A model generated the notes under the pieces. It was given only the letters and a program-made list of their open reading frames with translations. It was not told where the DNA came from and ran no database searches. A stretch of 64,000 bases of DNA. It comes from Sulfurimonas sp. (lineage in GTDB: Bacteria; Campylobacterota; Campylobacteria; Campylobacterales; Sulfurimonadaceae). The position numbers were made by a program, and so were the translations under genes. Location: contig NZ_JAQVKA010000001.1 of NCBI RefSeq assembly GCF_028694895.1, forward strand, positions 1 through 64,000. The letters run 5' to 3'. Shown here one piece after another: positions 17,826 through 25,703 of this stretch; position 1 is the stretch's first letter; each line of letters starts with the position of its first letter.

Positions 17826-18760
17826 GACTAAACAAGTACATCGCACACCACTCAAGCTACTCAAGAAGAGAAGCAGACAAAGTCATACAAGACGGCTATG
17901 TAAGGATAAACGGAGAGATTCAAAACAACCCTGCAACAGACGTATATGAGGGAGTTGATGTTGTTTACGTAAGTGGCAAGCAAGTAACTGTCCGAGACAA
18001 ATATACTGTTATCGTGTATAACAAGCCAAAGGGTGAGTTAGTAACTAAGAGTGATCCAAAAGAGAGAAAGACTATCTATGACACTCTACCAAAAGAGTAC
18101 AAGCACTATATCCCAGTTGGAAGACTTGACTATGCTTCTGAGGGTCTGCTTCTTTTAACTGATGCTTCGAAGGTTGCTTCAGCTCTTATGGAATCAAATT
18201 TAGAGAGAATCTATAAAATAAAAATCAAAGGCGAAGTAACTTCAGAGATGGAAGCTGCCATGCTAAGTGGAATGATGTTAGATGATGCAACAGCGGGCGG
18301 ACATAGCCACTCAAAAGTTACAAAAATGGAGTTTAAACCTTTTATAGGGTATAAAATTCAGAAAAATCAACCAAACTACTCTGTATTAAAAGTAGCACTA
18401 AGCGAGGGTCAAAACCGTGAACTTAGACGCTTTTTTGCACACTTTGGAGCAGATATAGTTGACCTTAAGAGAATCAGTTTTGCAGAGATTGAGCTTAATA
18501 ATCTTCCAACAGGAAAAGTTAGATTTTTATCACGTAGTGAGTACTCTGCACTTTTTAAATTTTTAAAAGAAGAGAAAAAAGCAGAAGAAAAAGATGAGAA
18601 AAAACCAGCTGCTAAAAAGTATGAAAAGACAGATCATAAAAAAACAGAGCACAAGAAGAGTGATAAAGATGTAAAAAAGCCAAAATATAAAGACGACAAG
18701 AAGAAAGACGACAAGAAAAAGGTTTTTAAAGATAAAAAAGTAACTAAAAAGAAGAGCTAA
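17822..18760 (+). CDS. rluB: rRNA pseudouridine synthase, RluB/RsuA family, with lysine-rich tail
   Basis: Modifies a uridine in rRNA. An S4 domain opens the protein (MRLNKYIAHHSSYSRREADKVI), then the catalytic motif GRLDYASEGLLLLT with its aspartate, and EGQNRELRRFFAHFGADI. Beyond about residue 250 the protein becomes a run of Lys, Asp and Glu (KKPAAKKYEKTDHKKTEHKK...), a disordered basic tail probably aiding RNA binding. RluB fits better than RsuA because of length and tail, but the exact target uridine is inferred. Confidence 0.88.
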   Translation: MRLNKYIAHHSSYSRREADKVIQDGYVRINGEIQNNPATDVYEGVDVVYVSGKQVTVRDKYTVIVYNKPKGELVTKSDPKERKTIYDTLPKEYKHYIPVGRLDYASEGLLLLTDASKVASALMESNLERIYKIKIKGEVTSEMEAAMLSGMMLDDATAGGHSHSKVTKMEFKPFIGYKIQKNQPNYSVLKVALSEGQNRELRRFFAHFGADIVDLKRISFAEIELNNLPTGKVRFLSRSEYSALFKFLKEEKKAEEKDEKKPAAKKYEKTDHKKTEHKKSDKDVKKPKYKDDKKKDDKKKVFKDKKVTKKKS

Positions 18761-18762
18761 AG

Positions 18763-19947
18763 TTGGCTGATTTTACTCATCTCTTACGCCCTTCTAACTT
18801 TGATGAACTTGTTGGCCAAGAACATCTTAGCAAAGAAAATGCTCCTCTTAGAGTTTTATGCCAAAAGGGCGCACTTGGGCATAGTTTCTTCTTCGGTCCC
18901 TCAGGATGTGGAAAAACTTCCATAGCAAGGGTCATAGCCAAAACTATGGATATGCCCTTTTATGAGTTTAATGCAACTAGCATAAAGATAGAGCAACTGC
19001 GAGCGATATTTGAGCAGTACAAAAACACCCTTCAAAGACCACTGATTTTTATAGATGAAGTACATCGTCTGGCAAAAAACCAGCAAGAGGTACTTCTTCC
19101 TGTAATGGAGAACAACTCTGTGCTTATCATCGGCGCTTCAACTGAAAATCCATTTTTCTCACTAACTTCTGCCTTACGCTCTCGTTCAATGCTTTTTGAG
19201 CTTCACTACATCTCAAATGAGGCCTTAAGTGGGCTTCTTCAAAGAGCTATAAATACTTCTGAGATCACATGTGATGATGAAGCGTCCGAGTATCTTATAG
19301 CAAGTAGTGGTGGTGATGCCCGCTCAATGCTGAAGCTTTTAGAGTTTGCTTCAAATATTGACACACACATTACGTTAGATATATTAAAATCACTTCGTCC
19401 AAATGCACTAAGCACTGGAAGTAGTGAAGCTGGCGTTCATTATGATTTAGCAAGTGCTATGATTAAGTCTATAAGAGGCTCTGATATGGACGCTTCTATC
19501 TACTATCTTGCTAGGTTAATTGATGGTGGAGAGAGTGCCGAGTTTATCGCTAGAAGACTGGTAATACTAGCTAGTGAAGATATTGGAAATGCAAATCCCC
19601 AAGCCCTAACTCTAGCAACAAGTGCCATGACAAGTGTTTCAAAGATAGGTTATCCCGAAGCTAAAATAATTCTCTCACAAACAGTCATATATCTCTGCGC
19701 TTCGTCAAAATCAAACTCTGCATATCTGGCTATAAATAGTGCTCTTCAAGCCGTAAATGAGGGTGTAATGCTCGATATTCCAAAAAATATAACTCAGAAA
19801 AATAGCGGTTATTTATATCCTCATGATTTTGGTGGATACGTCAAGCAAAACTATCTATCAAAGCCACTAAAATTTGTAACATTAAAGCCAATAGGTTATG
19901 AGAAAAAGATGATTGAGTGGATATCTTCAATAAGAGTTTTTAGTTGA
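18763..19947 (+). CDS. rarA: Replication-associated recombination protein A (MgsA/RarA)
   Basis: An AAA+ ATPase acting at stalled replication forks, related to clamp loaders. Walker A FFGPSGCGKTSIARV, Walker B FIDEVHRLAKNQQEVLLPVME and GASTENPFFSL (sensor 1) appear in order. The C-terminal oligomerisation region follows (ASEDIGNANPQAL, PLKFVTLKPIGYEKKM). 394 residues is slightly short for the family. The start is TTG at 18763, two bases after rluB, and no upstream ATG in this frame is usable. Confidence 0.94.
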   Translation: MADFTHLLRPSNFDELVGQEHLSKENAPLRVLCQKGALGHSFFFGPSGCGKTSIARVIAKTMDMPFYEFNATSIKIEQLRAIFEQYKNTLQRPLIFIDEVHRLAKNQQEVLLPVMENNSVLIIGASTENPFFSLTSALRSRSMLFELHYISNEALSGLLQRAINTSEITCDDEASEYLIASSGGDARSMLKLLEFASNIDTHITLDILKSLRPNALSTGSSEAGVHYDLASAMIKSIRGSDMDASIYYLARLIDGGESAEFIARRLVILASEDIGNANPQALTLATSAMTSVSKIGYPEAKIILSQTVIYLCASSKSNSAYLAINSALQAVNEGVMLDIPKNITQKNSGYLYPHDFGGYVKQNYLSKPLKFVTLKPIGYEKKMIEWISSIRVFS

Positions 19948-19994
19948 TTTTATATGATTTTAAAAGGTGAGTTAGAAAAAGTTGTGTGTGAATA

Positions 19995-20021
19995 ATCGAG
20001 TGCAACATAGTTACACTCGAT
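19995..20021. terminator. Bidirectional hairpin between rarA and rplT
   Basis: ATCGAGTG and CACTCGAT form a perfect 8-bp stem, extended inward by AAC/GTT around ATA. It lies between convergent genes. T runs on either side are weak, so terminator function is inferred. Confidence 0.6.
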
Positions 20022-20027
20022 ATTTAT

Positions 20028-20384
20028 TTACTTAAGAGCTGCTTTTGATGAAGCTACAACTGCACTAAATGCTGCTGCATCATTCATAGCCATGTCAGCT
20101 AAAATTTTACGGTCAAGCTCGATGCCGCTCTTGTTAAGACCGTTTATAAATGTTGAATAGTTCATTCCATTTAAACGACAAGCTGCATTGATACGGATAA
20201 TCCATAGTTTACGAAAATCACGTTTCTTTTGCTTTCTGTCACGGAATGAGTAGTACATTGAGCGCTCTAGTTGCTCTTTAGCTTTACGGTAATGTTTGCG
20301 ACGACCGCTATAAAAACCCTTTGCTAATTTTAATATTTTCTTGTGTCTTCTTCTACGAACAACACCAGTTTTTACTCTTGGCAT
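20028..20384 (-). CDS. rplT: 50S ribosomal protein L20
   Basis: L20 is essential for early 50S assembly and represses its own operon in several bacteria. The 118-residue product starts [38 protein letters not shown], unmistakable for L20. It lies 106 bases downstream of rpmI with hairpins between. infC is not adjacent, unlike in E. coli or Bacillus. Confidence 0.98.
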   Translation of the reverse strand: MPRVKTGVVRRRRHKKILKLAKGFYSGRRKHYRKAKEQLERSMYYSFRDRKQKKRDFRKLWIIRINAACRLNGMNYSTFINGLNKSGIELDRKILADMAMNDAAAFSAVVASSKAALK

Positions 20385-20389
20385 ATTAT

Positions 20390-20490
20390 TTCCTTTTTTC
20401 TTTACCTATATCACTCTTTGTGCATAAGGTGCCACATATTAAGTGGTCTTGCCCAACTAAGAAAGTTGGAGATTTAACAATTAACTAAAA
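20390..20490 (-). promoter_or_regulatory. Structured rpmI-rplT intergenic region
   Basis: On the transcript strand three short stems occur: TTAACTAA/TTAGTTAA overlapping the rpmI stop, CCAACT/AGTTGG, then CCAC/GTGG. A ribosome binding site AAGGAAAT follows before rplT. The region could be an L20-type autoregulatory target or a partial attenuator; neither is established by sequence alone. Confidence 0.35.
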
Positions 20491-20682
20491 TTAGTTAATC
20501 ATAGCCTTAACATTTTTTTCATCAACTTTAGCAATAGTTTTTGGTCTATTTTGCTTGCTACGAGTATCTGAATCTTGTTTAGTTAAGATATGGCTACGAA
20601 ACGCTGTACCACGTTTAACAGTGCCGTTTTTCTTAACTTTAAAACGCTTTACAGCGCCTTTAACCGATTTCATCTTTGGCAT
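20491..20682 (-). CDS. rpmI: 50S ribosomal protein L35
   Basis: A 63-residue ribosomal protein, [33 protein letters not shown], matching L35. AAAGGAG before ATG 20682 sets the start; the ORF-track start at 20766 is an upstream extension overlapping the opposite-strand gene. A TATAAT box lies about 28 bases upstream (plus-strand 20710-20715). Confidence 0.96.
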   Translation of the reverse strand: MPKMKSVKGAVKRFKVKKNGTVKRGTAFRSHILTKQDSDTRSKQNRPKTIAKVDEKNVKAMIN

Positions 20683-20709
20683 CGAAACTCCTTTGTAAAT
20701 TGAAGCGCA

Positions 20710-20748
20710 ATTATACCCAAATTTTTTAATTTTTGTTATACTCACACT
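20710..20748. promoter_or_regulatory. Divergent -10 boxes for rpmI (-) and the 75-aa gene (+)
   Basis: Minus-strand TATAAT (20710-20715) in GGGTATAATTGCGC serves rpmI. Plus-strand TATACT (20737-20742) lies six bases before ATG 20749, so the plus-strand mRNA is predicted to be leaderless. The two promoters are only about 20 bases apart and may interfere. Confidence 0.5.
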
Positions 20749-20976
20749 ATGAATTCTATTAAACATATTAACAATGCAATTGGTGATTTAGACAAAGAGG
20801 TAGAGGTTATCCTCATGGACATGAGCTTAGCTATGAATGAAAAAGACAACAGAATGCTTCCGCTACTGCAACAAAAAAGAGTACTTGCTCAAACATTAGA
20901 AGATTTAACTTATTTAAAAAATAATCCGCCTAAACCAAATCAAGCATGTGGAATTTCTAAACATAGAAAAGATTAA
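20749..20976 (+). CDS. Hypothetical small helical protein, 75 residues
   Basis: No family recognised. The sequence is mostly charged and helical ([22 protein letters not shown]...), with a helix-turn-helix-hairpin feel and a C-terminal cysteine. It has no Shine-Dalgarno sequence; a -10 box abuts the ATG. It lies between rpmI, transcribed the other way, and the SRP RNA gene. Confidence 0.55.
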   Translation: MNSIKHINNAIGDLDKEVEVILMDMSLAMNEKDNRMLPLLQQKRVLAQTLEDLTYLKNNPPKPNQACGISKHRKD

Positions 20977-21019
20977 AAAAATAGTGTGATTTAAAGAGTG
21001 TTGTGGGGATATTTAAGCA

Positions 21020-21116
21020 CCCCTCCCCAGATACCTGCGGCACATAGCACATCAAGAAGTGCTGCTGTATTCCTACCCTGACACGATATCCTAAGACACC
21101 ATTGCACAGGTCTAGA
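21020..21116 (-). ncRNA. ffs: Bacterial small SRP RNA (4.5S RNA)
   Basis: The minus strand contains TCAGG-GTA-GGAA-TAC-AGCAG, the conserved helix 8 with GGAA tetraloop and asymmetric loop that binds Ffh. Outer helices are closed by ACCTGTG pairing with CGCAGGT. This is the short form without an Alu domain, as in other Gram-negatives. End positions are estimated from pairing; a GGGG...CCCC hairpin lies just downstream and may be the terminator. Confidence 0.85.
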
Positions 21117-21151
21117 GAGAAGCGATGAAATTATAACCAAAAAAGCTGAAA

Positions 21152-21415
21152 TTACAAACGGATGTCTAACCCTTTTGAGTTTCTCATATCTGTAGAGCCT
21201 AAAAAGTCTATACTCTTTTTAGTCTGATTTATAAAATTTAACGTTTCATCTTTTAGAGAATTTAGAAGCAAAGAAGCCTCTTGAAGAAGATAACTTGCTT
21301 CTTGCAACTCCTCTAACTTTTTAGCATCTTTAATCTGAGAAATATCGTCTAAAAGTTTACTAATACTATCTGTATCTTTTTGAACAATTGCTATCTTTAA
21401 CTTATCGAGCCACAT
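21152..21415 (-). CDS. Small coiled-coil protein after fliS, possible FliT-type chaperone
   Basis: An 87-residue, highly helical protein (LQEASYLLQEASLLLNSLKDETLNF). It overlaps the 3' end of fliS by 14 bases, the place where fliT sits in many flagellar operons. Sequence similarity to FliT cannot be judged by eye, so the name is inferred from position, size and helicity. Confidence 0.5.
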   Translation of the reverse strand: MWLDKLKIAIVQKDTDSISKLLDDISQIKDAKKLEELQEASYLLQEASLLLNSLKDETLNFINQTKKSIDFLGSTDMRNSKGLDIRL

Positions 21416-21776
21416 AAGTGCTCTCTCGCCATCCCTCTAAAAGCCCTTTAAAAACATTGCTAACTTCATCAAGCTTATCAGTATTATTTTCTAAGCTTGC
21501 AGTGCTTAAGAGTCTAATCTCATAGCTATAAAGTTCTTGTAAATATTGAGATACTTGACCATGCGACATATCTAATGTATTTACTAGCTCAGTAATAATT
21601 GCTACAGAACGATTTGTCCAATAAACTTTTTTCTCTAAATTATTATCTTTTATAGCCTTTTTTGCCTGTGCATTAAAACGTAAAACACCTTCATAAAGCA
21701 TCTCTATAAGCTTTTGCGGCGATTCTATACCGACGTTATTTTGTGCATATATATTATGTGCTAAATTACCATACAT
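21402..21776 (-). CDS. fliS: Flagellar export chaperone FliS
   Basis: Binds the disordered flagellin C-terminus and prevents premature polymerisation in the cytoplasm. The 124-residue protein begins MYGNLAHNIYAQNNVGIESPQKLIEMLYEGVLRF, matching the FliS pattern (Y...N.v...sp..Li.mLYdG...). ATG 21776 has AAGGAG upstream; the track start at 21833 lies close to the promoter. A sigma-28-type promoter drives it, divergent from fliD. Confidence 0.93.
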   Translation of the reverse strand: MYGNLAHNIYAQNNVGIESPQKLIEMLYEGVLRFNAQAKKAIKDNNLEKKVYWTNRSVAIITELVNTLDMSHGQVSQYLQELYSYEIRLLSTASLENNTDKLDEVSNVFKGLLEGWRESTYVAR

Positions 21777-21819
21777 GTGAAACTCCTTTTTCTCTTCTTC
21801 GTAATTATCCATTGTTTGT

Positions 21820-21846
21820 ATATCGGACAGCAAAAAAATTACTTTA
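21820..21846 (-). promoter_or_regulatory. Sigma-28 (FliA) promoter of fliS
   Basis: The minus strand reads TAAAG, 15 bases, CCGATAT, which matches the FliA consensus (TAAA near -35, GCCGATAA near -10). The fliD and flagellin promoters have the same 15-base spacing. Confidence 0.75.
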
Positions 21847-21893
21847 GTGTTTAAACATAATTTAGATGGTATTTTATTTGCTTCTATGTAATC

Positions 21894-21920
21894 TAAAGAT
21901 TTTTACAATTTGGTCGATTT
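21894..21920 (+). promoter_or_regulatory. Sigma-28 (FliA) promoter of fliD
   Basis: TAAAG, 15 bases, TCGATTT, 44 bases before the fliD ATG. The architecture is identical to the divergent fliS promoter. Confidence 0.75.
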
Positions 21921-21964
21921 TATGGTTAATAAATATGTAAATAATTATATAAAAAGGATTTATT

Positions 21965-23335
21965 ATGTCATCAGTAAACTCACTTGGAATTGGTTCAGGA
22001 GTATTAACGTCAGATTTAGTCGATAAGCTTAGAACAGCCGATGAAGCGACTGTTCTAAAACCATTAGAGAAAAAGATGACTTTAGATGCTCAAAAAGAGG
22101 ATGCTTATAAGCTTTTAGAGTCTCTTATGACTACTCTAAAAGGAAGCTTTAGCGCACTTGATGGAGACAACCTTTACCTTAGCCGCGCTGTAACTGGGAA
22201 CACTGATGCAGTAACAGTTACTGCTGATTCAGGCTCAAATGTACAAGCTTTTAGCATTACGGATGTAAGTAAAGCTGAAGCGGATGTTTGGAACTCTGCT
22301 GCATTAGCTACAAAGTCAACTCCTATAACTGATTTGGGAGCTGGTACTTTTACTATAAGCACAGGCGGTAAGGACTTTAATATAGACTATAACGCAAATA
22401 GCTCTTTAAATGAGATAAGAGATAGTATAAATGAGACAGCGGGTGATTCACTCACAGCGTCTGTTTTACAAGTAGGAAAAGATAGCTACAAACTAGTCAT
22501 TACAGCAAAAGATACCAATAAGCCAATAACATTCTCAGATTCAAATGCAAATACAGTAGCACCTGAGGTAAATCTAACAACTGCACTTGGACTAAACAAT
22601 ATACAAATTGCCAAACCTGCAACTTTTAAGTATAACGGTGTTGAAATAACTCGTGACACAAATGAGGTAAGCGACTTGATTACTGGTGTTACTATAAAAC
22701 TAAATGAAAACCAAAAGCCTACTGACACGGCATCTATAAATATAGCTCAGAACACTACATCGATAAACTCAGAGATGTCTTTGTTTGTAACAAACTACAA
22801 CAACTTAATGACAAACTTGCAGGATATGACTAGATCTGATAGAGAGAGTGGCAGCGTAGGTATATTTAACGGTGATAGTTTTGTAAAATCAATAAAAAGA
22901 GACATAACAGATCTAATAACACAAGTTGATAAAAATGGAAACTCACTTATGGACTATGGTATAGATATCGATAGATATGGCGTTATGAGTTTAGACTCTT
23001 CTAAGTTTAATGAAAAACTCAGCACTGATCCAAAAGGATTGGAGATGTTTTTTAGTGGAGATAGCACAATTGAGGGCATCTTTACAAAACTTAACAACAG
23101 AATGGATGATTATACTGGCTATAACAAGCTCCTTAGTAACTTCTCAAAGCAACTTGACAGCGCAAAAGAGAACACTATAACTCAGTATGACAAACAAAAG
23201 GCTTCTCTTGATAGTCGTTATGAAATCCTTACTAAAAAGTTCATTGCTTATGATGCCATGATTAGCAGACTAAATGCGCAGTTTTCTTCACTGCAAATGA
23301 TGATTGATCAATCTTATGGTGATTCTAAGAGCTAA
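21965..23335 (+). CDS. fliD: Flagellar hook-associated protein 2, filament cap FliD
   Basis: Forms the cap that folds and inserts flagellin at the filament tip. The 456-residue protein starts SSVNSLGIGSGVLTSDLVDKLRTADEATVLKPLEKK (FliD_N) and ends with the helical FliD_C region (LDSRYEILTKKFIAYDAMISRLNAQFSSLQMMI). AAAAGGA precedes the ATG. It is transcribed away from fliS under its own sigma-28-type promoter. Confidence 0.96.
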   Translation: MSSVNSLGIGSGVLTSDLVDKLRTADEATVLKPLEKKMTLDAQKEDAYKLLESLMTTLKGSFSALDGDNLYLSRAVTGNTDAVTVTADSGSNVQAFSITDVSKAEADVWNSAALATKSTPITDLGAGTFTISTGGKDFNIDYNANSSLNEIRDSINETAGDSLTASVLQVGKDSYKLVITAKDTNKPITFSDSNANTVAPEVNLTTALGLNNIQIAKPATFKYNGVEITRDTNEVSDLITGVTIKLNENQKPTDTASINIAQNTTSINSEMSLFVTNYNNLMTNLQDMTRSDRESGSVGIFNGDSFVKSIKRDITDLITQVDKNGNSLMDYGIDIDRYGVMSLDSSKFNEKLSTDPKGLEMFFSGDSTIEGIFTKLNNRMDDYTGYNKLLSNFSKQLDSAKENTITQYDKQKASLDSRYEILTKKFIAYDAMISRLNAQFSSLQMMIDQSYGDSKS

Positions 23336-23601
23336 CTAAAATTACATAATGGTACTAAAATTGCTCATTGTTATATAAATTATTATAGTTAAATCAAAAA
23401 AACATACTTATAACTTAGTAAATAGGTTGTTTTAGTGGGGCTTTCGTCTAGTAGTAGATATTACAAAATGAAATGTGAAAAGTGTTCGCTCTGATTATGG
23501 AGTCTATCCAAAATATTTAAATTAATTTTTGGATAAAGTGTCATCTGAACATCCTGCCTTTAGAGATAGATTGAAACTAAATTCTATAACAAAGGGATAA
23601 A
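23336..23601. other. 266-bp intergenic region between fliD and maf
   Basis: No gene found. It holds an inverted repeat TATCCAAAA...TTTTGGATA (23505-23535) around an AT-rich centre. Unlike fliD, fliS and flagellin, no TAAAG-N15-CGAT promoter is seen before maf. AAAGGGA provides the maf ribosome binding site. Confidence 0.5.
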
Positions 23602-25608
23602 ATGCGTTCAATAGAAAAACAAGCAATTACTACATTTCAAAAAAATCTAGATTATTTCAAAGAAAAACAACCAAAAGTTTATGAAAAGATAGCTATTTTA
23701 AATCAAGCTATAAAAGATGGGAGCTACAAAGAAAAATATGCTCTCGAATATAAAAATAGTTACTTTGACGTTTTAGATATATCATCAAACCAGTATCTTT
23801 ACAATCAAGACAGTAATGAATATTCAAAAGTTTTAACACAAAGTGTAAATTTTAAAAAATCTGATAGCGTTATTGAAGGTTTTTATAATCGAGACATAAC
23901 TAAAGCACAAGCAGAAAGTTATGATGGAAAGATTAATATAAATAATCAATTGTTTGCAACAGCCGCATTGATACACTATACCAATAGTGTTACATCAAAA
24001 AATGATGAGATGAAAGAGATATTTAAATTTATCTTTTTAGGAGTTGGGTTAGGATTACATCTTAATAAAATACAAAAAAAAATTAACTCTTCACTCATCT
24101 TAATAGTAGAAGATAATCTTGAACTCTTCAGGCTATCTCTTTTTACAACTGATTATCAAAATCTTTCTATAAAAGCTAGAGTGTTTTTTTCAATAATGGA
24201 TAATGAGTATGAATTTAAAGAGGTTTTTACAAACTTTTTTACTGAAGGATACTTATATAATCATTATATTAAATATTCTTCATTTACACAAAATGATATG
24301 CTTAAAATTAAAACTATACAAGACGCCATAGTCAGATCTAATCATTTAATATATCCTTATTCAGTAAAATTAAAAGAACTTTTAAAAGCACCAGAATATC
24401 TTGTTGAAAAATACCCTTTTTTAAATTTATCTAAAACATACTCTTCTGTATTGTCAACTAAACCTGTGCTACTAATAGCATCCGGTCCATCTTTAGGAAA
24501 CAATAGCGCCTGGCTTCAAGAAAACAAAGACAAGTTTTTTATTATTGCTGTGTTATCATCAGTTAAAACATTATATAAGATAGATGTAAAACCAGATGTT
24601 GTACTTCATATGGATTCACAATCACTAGCTATAGCATTCTTTGACACAATAGATAAGGAAAGTTTTTTTGATAAAACTATATTCTTATTATCCTCAGTTG
24701 TTTCAAGAAATGTAGTAGATGCCATACCAAAAGAACAAATATATTTCTTTGAAACTGCATCAAACTATAAACAAAACTCTAGAATACCAGGTGTTCCTAG
24801 TATTGGTGAAGCCTCTTATGCTATTAGTTTAATTTTAGGGGCTAAAGAGTTATATCTGCTTGGTCTTGACTTAGCACTTGATCCTGAGACAGGGAATACT
24901 CACACAAAAGATCATGCTTTCTTTAAAGAAAACAATCCTAATAACTTAAAAAGTGAACAATACACTTCGTTAAGAGATACTGTTTTTTACACTAAAGGAA
25001 ATTTTCTTGAAAAAGTTCCAACTAATGCTCTATTTGACATGTCAGCTAAATCATTTAATGTGATATCAAAAATATTTTTAAAAAACGAACAGAATGTATA
25101 TAATCTTAACAATGGCGCTTACCTTGAGGGAGCTATCCCCTTACACTCAGAAAACTTAGATACTAGCATGTTTGATTCATTAAGCCAAATAGAAAAATTC
25201 AAACAATTAAAAACTTTCTTAGATGAAATTTCTGAAAATCACATGAATGAATCTGATATTAAAAATATGGATATACAGATAGAAGAGGCGGCAAGGCTTT
25301 TACGCTTGGTTCAAGAGTTTAAAAACTCATCATCTGCTGTTAATAAAGAATCATACTTAAAAGAGTTTTATGCCCTATATATAGAACTACTTAACATCTC
25401 TAAAAAAGAGCATGATATCAATCATGTTTTTTCTTCATTTTTACAAAATATTGTTAGTTATATATTTGATATTTTAAATACTAAGCAGTTAAAAGATGAG
25501 CAAGAGCATATTAGGATAATAAACCAAATATATATAAAGCAACTTATAAAAATATTGGATTTATACTTAATTACTATGAGAATTTATAGAGAGTGGATAG
25601 ACAAATAA
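23602..25608 (+). CDS. maf: Motility accessory factor (Maf), flagellin glycosyltransferase family
   Basis: A 668-residue MAF_flag10 (DUF115) protein. In Campylobacter and Helicobacter relatives these transfer pseudaminic or legionaminic acid to flagellin. The core motif LIASGPSLGNNSAWL (about residue 292) and GVPSIGEASYAISLILGAKELYLLGLDLAL match the nucleotide-sugar-binding Rossmann region. Flanking fliD and flagellin, it very likely acts on this flagellin. The sugar donor is not visible, as no pse or leg synthesis genes occur in the window. Confidence 0.85.
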   Translation: MRSIEKQAITTFQKNLDYFKEKQPKVYEKIAILNQAIKDGSYKEKYALEYKNSYFDVLDISSNQYLYNQDSNEYSKVLTQSVNFKKSDSVIEGFYNRDITKAQAESYDGKININNQLFATAALIHYTNSVTSKNDEMKEIFKFIFLGVGLGLHLNKIQKKINSSLILIVEDNLELFRLSLFTTDYQNLSIKARVFFSIMDNEYEFKEVFTNFFTEGYLYNHYIKYSSFTQNDMLKIKTIQDAIVRSNHLIYPYSVKLKELLKAPEYLVEKYPFLNLSKTYSSVLSTKPVLLIASGPSLGNNSAWLQENKDKFFIIAVLSSVKTLYKIDVKPDVVLHMDSQSLAIAFFDTIDKESFFDKTIFLLSSVVSRNVVDAIPKEQIYFFETASNYKQNSRIPGVPSIGEASYAISLILGAKELYLLGLDLALDPETGNTHTKDHAFFKENNPNNLKSEQYTSLRDTVFYTKGNFLEKVPTNALFDMSAKSFNVISKIFLKNEQNVYNLNNGAYLEGAIPLHSENLDTSMFDSLSQIEKFKQLKTFLDEISENHMNESDIKNMDIQIEEAARLLRLVQEFKNSSSAVNKESYLKEFYALYIELLNISKKEHDINHVFSSFLQNIVSYIFDILNTKQLKDEQEHIRIINQIYIKQLIKILDLYLITMRIYREWIDK

Positions 25609-25613
25609 GGGCA

Positions 25614-25646
25614 TAAAAAAAGCCAAAGAAAAAAATTCTTTGGCTT
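25614..25646. terminator. Strong bidirectional terminator between maf and flagellin
   Basis: AAGCCAAAGAA, five A, TTCTTTGGCTT is a perfect 11-bp stem with T runs on the minus strand and a matching A run on the plus strand. It ends both convergent genes. Confidence 0.85.
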
Positions 25647-25703
25647 AAAAGAAACATACACGGCTTATGCCTCAGTATACGTTTTCTGAAGAAATGATTA
25701 AGA

